This document shows, piece after piece, positions 1 to 5,163 of a stretch of DNA of 6,930 bases; within the stretch, counting starts at the first letter, position 1, and the number at the start of each line of letters is the position of its first letter. Source of the DNA: HGM04593 sp045588345 (GTDB taxonomy: Bacteria; Bacteroidota; Bacteroidia; Bacteroidales; Bacteroidaceae). Under the pieces are notes generated by a model, which did not search any database, was not told where the DNA came from, and saw only the letters and a list, made by a program, of their open reading frames with translations. Location: NCBI GenBank assembly GCA_045588345.1, contig JAZNDZ010000126.1:1-6930 (forward strand), given 5' to 3'. The position numbers and the translations under genes are program-made.

Positions 1-5
1 AAGAT

Positions 6-179
6 ATGAAGAAGACATATATTTCACCTCTCATGGTAGAGGTTGCCGTAGAGGCAGAGCAGATGCTTGCAGCATCATTGAAGATTGGTGGTGACGACCA
101 GACAGTAGATACTTCAGTCAGCGGTAACCAGCTTGGCGGTGATAACAACCGCCAGTGGGGAGACCTCTGGAGCAAGTAA
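6..179 (+). CDS. Small 57-residue peptide, MKKTYISP type, function unknown
   Basis: An ATG at base 6 opens a 57-codon frame ending in TAA. It begins MKKTYISP, has a short hydrophobic/Ala stretch (MLAASL, residues 20-25), then a Gly/Asp/Asn-rich polar part, and ends RQWGDLWSK. I recognise the layout as one of many short uncharacterised Bacteroidales proteins with an MKKTYxxP opening and a Trp- and Asp-containing tail; no function is known to me. It has no convincing signal peptide, because the hydrophobic run is too short and lies after an acidic stretch. Only five bases precede the ATG, so its promoter and a possible upstream extension cannot be judged, but the conserved-looking opening supports this start. 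A hairpin follows directly, and a truncated copy of the 3' end lies about 100 bases downstream, which supports the gene being a real, duplicated unit. The function is unknown. Confidence 0.6.
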   Translation: MKKTYISPLMVEVAVEAEQMLAASLKIGGDDQTVDTSVSGNQLGGDNNRQWGDLWSK

Positions 180-189
180 TCTAAAGCAT

Positions 190-218
190 CGGGAGGGAAC
201 GTTTCAGTTCCCTCTCCG
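190..218 (+). terminator. Hairpin after the small peptide gene, possible terminator
   Basis: Bases 191-200 pair with 207-216 in a 10-base-pair stem with one G-T wobble and a 6-base loop (GTTTCA). It starts 12 bases after the peptide stop. The following run is only GTGTTT, so the T tract is weak. It may act as a partial terminator, or as a 3' stabilising hairpin for the short messenger. Confidence 0.5.
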
Positions 219-227
219 TGTTTATAA

Positions 228-302
228 ACAGGGTGTCTTTTAAAGGCGAATGGTGACCAGTCGGCCGACCGCAGTCAGTGGGGAAGCCTTTGGAGCAAGT
301 AA
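228..302 (+). pseudogene. Truncated second copy of the small peptide gene
   Basis: This open stretch runs from just after a stop at 225-227 to TAA at 300-302. It encodes a tail ending DRSQWGSLWSK, against DNNRQWGDLWSK in the intact upstream gene. There is no ATG, GTG or TTG in frame at its beginning, and the 30 or so N-terminal residues seen in the first copy are missing. I therefore call it a 3' remnant of a tandem paralogue. It is in the same frame as the first copy, but two TAA codons (177-179 and 225-227) separate them, so read-through would not join them. The same tail also persists at the protein level (three extra or changed codons are all in frame), so a start further upstream by an unusual codon cannot be fully excluded. 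Confidence 0.5.
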
Positions 303-307
303 TCAAT

Positions 308-350
308 AAAAAAAAAATGGAGAGCGCGCTCTCCATTTTTTGTTTATTGT
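308..350. terminator. Perfect palindromic bidirectional intrinsic terminator
   Basis: Bases 312-341 form a perfect inverted repeat centred between 326 and 327. The GC-rich core ATGGAGAGCGCGCTCTCCAT (317-336) is flanked by an A run on the left and a T run on the right. Folded RNA would give a strong stem with a GCGC tetraloop followed by U residues on either strand. It ends the small-peptide block and separates it from the exchanger gene. Confidence 0.88.
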
Positions 351-407
351 CTAATTAGAGGTCTTCTTTTTAAAGTCTCTTGAACATGTTTTTTGTCTGT
401 TTTTTTG

Positions 408-415
408 TAACTTCG
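408..415 (+). promoter_or_regulatory. Candidate Bacteroidetes -7 box before the exchanger gene
   Basis: TAACTTCG (408-415), followed by CAAAA, is one base from the Bacteroidetes primary sigma -7 consensus TAnnTTTG. It lies 47 bases before the exchanger ATG in an AT-rich leader, just downstream of the terminator at 312-341, where a new promoter is expected. The -33 element is poor: the position about 19 bases upstream reads CATG rather than TTTG, and the nearby T-run ending at 395 is too close. Confidence 0.45.
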
Positions 416-462
416 CAAAATATTCAATTATTTCAATTTTAATTAACCAATACATTGTATCA

Positions 463-1437
463 ATGATACTTCCAATTATTTATTTCGTTGTCGGAATTGT
501 GCTTGTAATGTTTGGTGCCGACTGGCTTACAAAAGGTGCCTCGGACATGGCACGCCGCCTCAAGATGAGTGAACTGATGATTGGTCTCACTATTGTGTCC
601 ATAGGTACATCACTGCCTGAACTTGTAATCAGCGTAAGTTCTGCCATAAGCGGAAATTCCGGTATAGCCCTTGGCAATGTCCTTGGCAGCAACATCTTCA
701 ATGGTATGATTATTCTTGGTGTGGCAGCTGTTATAACCCCAATAACATTCAGCGGAAAAATGCTTTCGCGCGAACTGCCTTTCAATTTGTTGGCATCGGT
801 GGTAGTGCTGCTTGTGTCGGGCAGCATGCTTGTGGGCGGTGCTCCCGGAGAGTATATAACACGCTACGGCGGTCTTATTTTGCTCTGCTTCTGCGCTGTG
901 TTCGTGCGTTATACATTCAGCCTCAAGAGTGACGATGAAGAAGAGGCTGCACAGAAGCCGATGTCTGTAGGCAAGATTGTGCTGTTCATTGCAGGCGGTC
1001 TTGCGGCGCTTATCTTCGGTGGCAAGATTTTTGTGAGCGGTGCGTCGGACATGGCACGTGCTTTCGGTCTTTCTGAGGCACTGATAGGTATTACAATTGT
1101 GTCGCTCGGCAGTTCGCTGCCTGAACTGGCGGTATCGGTGAGTGCTGCGCGAAAAGGCAATGTGGGTATTGCACTTGGTAATGTGCTTGGCAGCAACATC
1201 CTCAATGTATTCTTCATCTTGGGTTGCAGTGCTACGATTTCGCCGATTTCGCTTGCCGGCTTCAGCCCTGTTGACTATTATGTGCTGCTGGTTTCTTCGC
1301 TGTTCATATATCTGTTCTGTGCTTTCTTTGGCAAGAATAAGATTACCCGCATTGAGGGTGCCCTGCTTGTTGCAGGTTATGTGGCATACGTGACATATCT
1401 TGTATATGTGGAACTGAATAAGGCTGGTGTTGCATGA
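463..1437 (+). CDS. Calcium/sodium antiporter, CaCA family (YrbG/CaxA-like)
   Basis: This is an inner-membrane exchanger of 324 residues, the usual length for prokaryotic Na+/Ca2+ exchangers, and is expected to export calcium in exchange for sodium or protons. About ten hydrophobic segments are visible in two halves. The alpha-1 repeat carries GTSLPE (48-53) and GNVLGSNIFN (71-80). The alpha-2 repeat carries GSSLPE (216-221) and GNVLGSNILN (239-248). Glu53 and Glu221 match the paired ion-binding glutamates of the family. Residues 18-80 and 186-248 match at about 41 of 63 positions by eye, with GASDMAR in both, so the halves are unusually alike. An acidic cytoplasmic linker (about 155-165, SDDEEE) joins them. 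The ATG at 463 lies in an AT-rich leader with no Shine-Dalgarno site, as is normal in Bacteroidetes. A candidate -7 box is at 408-415. The family assignment is firm; the exact ion specificity is inferred. Confidence 0.93.
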   Translation: MILPIIYFVVGIVLVMFGADWLTKGASDMARRLKMSELMIGLTIVSIGTSLPELVISVSSAISGNSGIALGNVLGSNIFNGMIILGVAAVITPITFSGKMLSRELPFNLLASVVVLLVSGSMLVGGAPGEYITRYGGLILLCFCAVFVRYTFSLKSDDEEEAAQKPMSVGKIVLFIAGGLAALIFGGKIFVSGASDMARAFGLSEALIGITIVSLGSSLPELAVSVSAARKGNVGIALGNVLGSNILNVFFILGCSATISPISLAGFSPVDYYVLLVSSLFIYLFCAFFGKNKITRIEGALLVAGYVAYVTYLVYVELNKAGVA

Positions 1438-1457
1438 GACGCATGACAATGGGATGA

Positions 1458-1501
1458 TTTGCATTTTTGCACATTATTTCTTATTTTTACGATTATTTTT
1501 G
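1458..1501 (+). promoter_or_regulatory. Candidate promoter elements before the GNAT-like gene
   Basis: Two overlapping Bacteroidetes-type arrangements are visible. TATTTTTG (1494-1501) fits TAnnTTTG exactly, but the nearest upstream TTTG (1466-1469) is 24 bases away, more than the usual 19-21. Alternatively TTTG (1458-1461) is followed after 20 bases by TATTTTTA (1482-1489), which has ideal spacing but one mismatch. Either would start transcription shortly before the ATG at 1518 and would exclude a start at the TTG at 1467. Confidence 0.35.
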
Positions 1502-1517
1502 GAATAAGACCGACAAG

Positions 1518-2660
1518 ATGCCTGTAACGATAGTAAAAGTAAAGAGCAAGAGCCAACTGAAGAAGTTCGTGAATTTTGCCAATGACTTGTATAAGGACTC
1601 TCCTTATTATGTACCCGAACTTTTTGATGATGCTATGAACACGCTGCGCAAGGACCGCAATGCGGCCTTTGACCATTGTGATGCCGATTATTTTCTTGCT
1701 TATCGTGACGGGAAACTTGTGGGGCGCATCGCGGCTATCGTAAACAATGCGGCCAATGAGAAGTGGGGACAAAAGGCTGCTCGCTTCGGTTGGGTCGATT
1801 TTGTGGATGATGCTGAGGTTGCAGATGCTCTCTTTGCTGCCGCCGAGCAGTGGGGGCACGAGCGTGGTATGACCGAAATTCAAGGTCCGCTTGGCTTTAC
1901 CGACCTTGACCGTGAGGGCATGCTCATTGAGGGGTTCGACCGTTTGGGCACAATGTCTACAATATACAACTACCCTTATTATCCCAAGCACATGGAGCGC
2001 ATGGGATATGTGAAGGATGTCGATTGGGTTGAATTCCTGCTCAAGGTTCCCGAGAAAAAATGGGAGAAGGCTGAGCGTGTGTCGGCAATCGTTGAACGCA
2101 AATACGGTTTGAAGACGGTAAGGTGCAAATCCCGTTCGGAACTGGCAAAACGGTATGGCAACAGACTGTTTGAACTTGTAAACGAGTGCTATGCCCCGTT
2201 GTATGGCTTTGCTCCATTGAGCAAGAGGCAGATAGACCAACTTATAAAGATGTATCTGCCGGTTGTCGATTTACGCTTGATATCACTTGTGACTGATAAG
2301 GATGACAATCTGGTGGGTATTGGTGTCAGTATATACTCTCTTGCCGAGGCTTTGCGCAAGTCAAAAGGCAAAATGTTTCCCTTTGGTTGGTGGCACCTGC
2401 TTAAGGCGCTCTTTGTAAAACCTTCGAAGCGTCTCGACTTTCTGCTTGTGGCCGTGAAGCCCGAATTCCAGAGCAAGGGCGCGTTTGCCATGATTTTCAA
2501 CGAATTGTTGACAAACTATATTGCGATGGGTATTGTTGACGTTGAGAGTAACCCTGAACTTGAGACTAACCATAAGGTGCAGAGCCAGTGGAATGAGTTT
2601 GAAAGGGAACTGCACAAACGCCGTAGAGCCTACAGGAAGGAGTTGAAAGTTGAAAGTTGA
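1518..2660 (+). CDS. GNAT-like N-acetyltransferase superfamily protein (YghO-like)
   Basis: I recognise this 380-residue protein as a conserved bacterial family usually annotated as YghO-like or N-acetyltransferase-related; its substrate is unknown. Typical blocks are the N-terminal SKSQLKKFVNFANDLYKDSP (10-29), DYFLAYRDGKLVGRIAAIVN (57-76), GPLGFTDLDREGMLIEGFD (123-141), the YNYPYYP segment (150-156) and PFGWWHLLKAL (288-298). The C-terminal part resembles GNAT motif A at VAVKPEFQSKGAFAMIFNEL (311-330). Its Q-x-x-G core (Gln318, Gly321) then departs from the classic Gly/Ala pattern, so acetyl-CoA binding is inferred only. No signal peptide or membrane segment is seen. I chose the ATG at 1518 because it gives the family's usual PVTIVKVKS opening. 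An in-frame TTG at 1467 would add 17 residues that are unlike the family and overlap promoter-like sequence. The last codons (KELKVES) and the TGA stop lie within a tandem repeat and look like a recently acquired tail. Confidence 0.85.
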   Translation: MPVTIVKVKSKSQLKKFVNFANDLYKDSPYYVPELFDDAMNTLRKDRNAAFDHCDADYFLAYRDGKLVGRIAAIVNNAANEKWGQKAARFGWVDFVDDAEVADALFAAAEQWGHERGMTEIQGPLGFTDLDREGMLIEGFDRLGTMSTIYNYPYYPKHMERMGYVKDVDWVEFLLKVPEKKWEKAERVSAIVERKYGLKTVRCKSRSELAKRYGNRLFELVNECYAPLYGFAPLSKRQIDQLIKMYLPVVDLRLISLVTDKDDNLVGIGVSIYSLAEALRKSKGKMFPFGWWHLLKALFVKPSKRLDFLLVAVKPEFQSKGAFAMIFNELLTNYIAMGIVDVESNPELETNHKVQSQWNEFERELHKRRRAYRKELKVES

Positions 2661-2697
2661 AAACTGAAAGTGGAAAGTGGAAAGTAGAAAGCTGAAA
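2642..2697 (+). repeat. Eight 7-base tandem repeats (GTTGAAA type) spanning a stop codon
   Basis: Eight consecutive heptamers are readable: GTTGAAA three times, then ACTGAAA, GTGGAAA twice, GTAGAAA and GCTGAAA. Six of the eight begin GT, and all end GAAA. The first two and a half units are the 3' end of the GNAT-like gene, and the third supplies its TGA stop (2658-2660). The remaining units fill most of the 56-base gap before parE. The top strand is strongly purine-rich. Similar GTTGAAA runs are, to my memory, common between genes in Bacteroidales genomes. Their role is not known to me. Confidence 0.93.
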
Positions 2698-2716
2698 TTG
2701 GATTATACAATAATAG

Positions 2717-4669
2717 ATGAACGAGGATAGTAATTTGGAATTTGATGTGAACGTGCCCGAGGCTGCGGCATATACCGATGACTCCATACGCCACCTTAGC
2801 GATGTGGAGCATATTCGCTTGCGTCCGGGTATGTACATCGGAAAACTGGGCGATGGCTCGCAGAGCGACGACGGTATATATGTGTTGCTCAAGGAGGTTA
2901 TCGACAACAGTATTGACGAGTTCAAGATGGGGTTCGGTAAGCGCCTCGAGATTGACATCATTGACAACCGTACAGTTGCCGTGCGCGACTATGGCCGAGG
3001 AATACCGCAGGGTATGATGATTGAGGCTGTGAGCAAGTTGAACACCGGCGCAAAGTATGACGATAAGGTGTTCAAGAAATCTGTGGGCCTCAACGGTGTG
3101 GGCCTGAAGGCCGCAAACGCGCTGAGCACGAATTTTGAAGTGCGCAGTTACCGTGACGGTGTTGTCCGCTCTGCTTCGTTCGAGAAAGGTATACTGGTGA
3201 GCGACACTACAGAGAAAAGCAATGACGAGAATGGTACTTTCGTGTCATTTACACCCGACAACAGCCTGTTCCGCAATTACGAATACCGTGCCGCATACGT
3301 GGAGACACTGTTGCGTAACTATACATACCTGAACACCGGTCTCACAATCATGTTCAACGGCAAGCGCATTCTGTCGCGCAACGGCTTGGCCGACCTGCTC
3401 ACCGACAACATGACAGCCGAAGCACTTTACCCCATAATACATCTCAAGGGTACCGATATTGAGGTTGCCTTTACGCATGCACAGCAGTATGGCGAGGAAT
3501 ATTACTCATTTGTCAACGGCCAGCACACCTCTCAGGGCGGCACACACCAGAGTGCGTTCAAGGAACTGGTTGCACAGACTGTGCACGATTTCTTTTCGGC
3601 CAAGAATTTTGAGTACTGCGACATCCGTAACGGCATTGTGGCTGCAATAGCCATAAACATTCAGGAACCGGTGTTCGAGAGTCAGACTAAAGTGCGCCTT
3701 GGTTCAACAACTATTGCTCCCGACCCGGGAAGCATGAGCGTGAAGAAGTTCATCAGTGATTTTGTGAAGGTGGAACTTGACAACTTTTTGCACAAGAACC
3801 CTGAGATAAGCGATGTCATGCTGTCAAAGATTCTTGCATCGGAGAAAGACCGCAAGGAACTGGCCGGTCTCACAAAACAGGTGCGCGAGAAGGCTAAGAA
3901 GGTGAACATGCATAACCGCAAACTGCGCGATTGCCGCATACACTATAACGATGCCAAGGGCGACCGCATGGACGAAAGTTGCATCTTCATCACCGAGGGC
4001 GACTCGGCAAGCGGGTCTATCACCAAGAGCCGTGATGCCAACACGCAGGCGGTGTTCAGCCTGCGCGGAAAGCCTCTCAACTGCTTTGGCCTGAGCCGTG
4101 CAGTCGTGTACCAGAACGAGGAATTCAATCTGTTGCAGGCTGCACTGAATATTGAGGACGGCCTTGAAGGACTGCGTTATAACAAGGTTATTGTGGCTAC
4201 TGATGCCGATGTTGACGGCATGCACATCAGGTTGCTCATGATAACATTCTTCCTGCAGTTTTTCCCCGAACTAATAAAGAAAGGGCATGTGTATATTCTG
4301 CAGACACCGTTGTTCCGCGTGCGTAACAAACGCAAACTGCCGCGCGGCAAAAAGGGTGCAGAGGAACGCAAGGAGCAGAAGAATGATTTTGAGACTATTT
4401 ACTGCTACAACGATGAAGAGCGCTTGGCTGCAATAGAGAAACTTTCGCCTAACCCTGAAATAACGCGATTCAAGGGTCTTGGAGAGATTTCGCCCGATGA
4501 GTTCCGCAACTTTATCGGCCCCGACATGCGTCTGGAGCGTGTTGAACTGCACAAGGATGACAAGGTTGAGGACTTGCTTGCCTACTACATGGGAAAGAAT
4601 ACCATGGAGCGCCAAAACTTTATCATTGATAATCTGGTGGTTGAGGAAGACAAGACTGAAGAAGAGTAG
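2717..4669 (+). CDS. parE: DNA topoisomerase IV subunit B (ParE, ATPase subunit)
   Basis: This is the ATPase subunit of topoisomerase IV, which works with ParC (not in this window) to separate linked daughter chromosomes and relax supercoils. The 650 residues run in the standard type IIA order. The GHKL ATPase domain has EVIDNSIDE (60-68; Glu60, Asn64), DYGRGIP (91-97) and the glycine-rich lid GLNGVGLKAANALS (124-137). The transducer domain has QTK (323-325; Lys325 is the ATP-contacting switch lysine). The TOPRIM domain has TEGDSASG (426-433; Glu427) and DADVDG (496-501; Asp496, Asp498, Asp500, metal-binding). RFKGLGE (584-590) lies near the end. The opening PGMYIGKLGDGS with an LLKEVIDNSIDEFKMGFG segment fits Bacteroidetes ParE better than GyrB, although the two subunits are close relatives. 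All catalytic residues are present. I see no good promoter in the 56-base upstream gap, which is mostly heptamer repeat. It is the first gene of the cluster with coaD and the S41 peptidase. Confidence 0.96.
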   Translation: MNEDSNLEFDVNVPEAAAYTDDSIRHLSDVEHIRLRPGMYIGKLGDGSQSDDGIYVLLKEVIDNSIDEFKMGFGKRLEIDIIDNRTVAVRDYGRGIPQGMMIEAVSKLNTGAKYDDKVFKKSVGLNGVGLKAANALSTNFEVRSYRDGVVRSASFEKGILVSDTTEKSNDENGTFVSFTPDNSLFRNYEYRAAYVETLLRNYTYLNTGLTIMFNGKRILSRNGLADLLTDNMTAEALYPIIHLKGTDIEVAFTHAQQYGEEYYSFVNGQHTSQGGTHQSAFKELVAQTVHDFFSAKNFEYCDIRNGIVAAIAINIQEPVFESQTKVRLGSTTIAPDPGSMSVKKFISDFVKVELDNFLHKNPEISDVMLSKILASEKDRKELAGLTKQVREKAKKVNMHNRKLRDCRIHYNDAKGDRMDESCIFITEGDSASGSITKSRDANTQAVFSLRGKPLNCFGLSRAVVYQNEEFNLLQAALNIEDGLEGLRYNKVIVATDADVDGMHIRLLMITFFLQFFPELIKKGHVYILQTPLFRVRNKRKLPRGKKGAEERKEQKNDFETIYCYNDEERLAAIEKLSPNPEITRFKGLGEISPDEFRNFIGPDMRLERVELHKDDKVEDLLAYYMGKNTMERQNFIIDNLVVEEDKTEEE

Positions 4670-4713
4670 GTTGTCGGGCAGGAACTGGCAAAAGAGAACT
4701 AAAAGAGATTAGA

Positions 4714-5163
4714 ATGGCAAAGACAGTACTTTTTGCGGGAACATTCGACCCTTACACTCGTGGACATCAGGCGCTTGTCGAGCGCGCTTTTGCGCTGTTC
4801 GACAAAGTGGTCATCGCTGTAGGATGCAACATTGAAAAGCGTTGTACCGCAACAGCTGATGAGCGCGTCAATGCCATTGAAAAACTGTATTCCAATGATA
4901 ATCGTGTGAGTGTGGTGGTGTATGACACGCTTACAATGGACCTTGCGCGCGAGGTGGGAGCAACAGCGCTTCTGCGTGGTGTACGCACTGTAAAGGATTT
5001 TGAGTATGAACGCGAACTGGCCGATGTTAATCTGCGTATGGGCGGTATTGAAACTGTGCTGTTGGTGAGTGAACCCGAATATGCGCACATAAGCAGCAGT
5101 CTTGTGCGCGAATTGTTGAAATATGGCAAGGATGTGTCGAGCCTCCTGCCCAAAAATGAATGA
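4714..5163 (+). CDS. coaD: Phosphopantetheine adenylyltransferase (CoaD)
   Basis: This cytoplasmic enzyme joins ATP and 4'-phosphopantetheine to give dephospho-CoA and pyrophosphate, the penultimate step of coenzyme A synthesis. The 149-residue protein is a complete single nucleotidyltransferase domain. GTFDPYTRGH (9-18) is the T/HxGH-type nucleotide-binding motif, with His18. Lys42 lines up with the substrate-binding lysine of the Escherichia coli enzyme, and LLRGVR (86-91) contains Arg88 and Arg91. DFEYERELADVN (95-106) follows, and ISSSLVRE (126-133) closes the ATP site. It is about ten residues shorter at the C-terminus than the Escherichia coli enzyme (159), without losing any motif. It starts 44 bases after parE, and its stop overlaps the next gene's first ATG, so co-transcription is likely. 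No separate promoter is seen. Confidence 0.97.
   Translation: MAKTVLFAGTFDPYTRGHQALVERAFALFDKVVIAVGCNIEKRCTATADERVNAIEKLYSNDNRVSVVVYDTLTMDLAREVGATALLRGVRTVKDFEYERELADVNLRMGGIETVLLVSEPEYAHISSSLVRELLKYGKDVSSLLPKNE

Larger units (their letters stand above)
153..304 (+). repeat. Direct repeat of the small peptide's 3' end (153-181 and 276-304)
   Basis: Bases 153-181 and 276-304 are two 29-base copies that match at 26 positions by hand alignment. Both cover the codons for QWG(D/S)LWSK, the TAA stop and the two bases after it. The similarity fades upstream of each copy, although a GTGACCAG-like patch near 253-260 resembles bases 93-102. The simplest reading is an old tandem duplication of the peptide gene in which the second copy lost its 5' part. 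Confidence 0.85.

Noticed and set aside
1..350. Mobile element or CRISPR array built on the 29-base repeats
   Set aside because: There are only two copies, both are coding gene ends, and there is no transposase, regular spacers or terminal inverted repeats.
610..1464. Long minus-strand open frame of 284 codons opposite the exchanger gene
   Set aside because: It lies wholly antisense to a well-supported membrane protein gene. Its translation is rich in Cys, His and Arg without any recognisable domain, as expected of a shadow frame.
1460..1471. TGCA-TTTT-TGCA mini-palindrome as an operator
   Set aside because: Four-base arms in AT-rich sequence are expected by chance, and no regulator is encoded nearby.
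1377..2240. Minus-strand open frame of 287 codons opposite the GNAT-like gene
   Set aside because: It spans the end of one real gene, the promoter-bearing gap and half of the next. No family resemblance is seen, and the plus-strand protein is clearly conserved.
2630..2812. Minus-strand frame containing repeated FQLSTF-like peptides
   Set aside because: The repeated residues simply come from reading the GTTGAAA heptamer array in reverse. It overlaps the start of parE and is not a gene.
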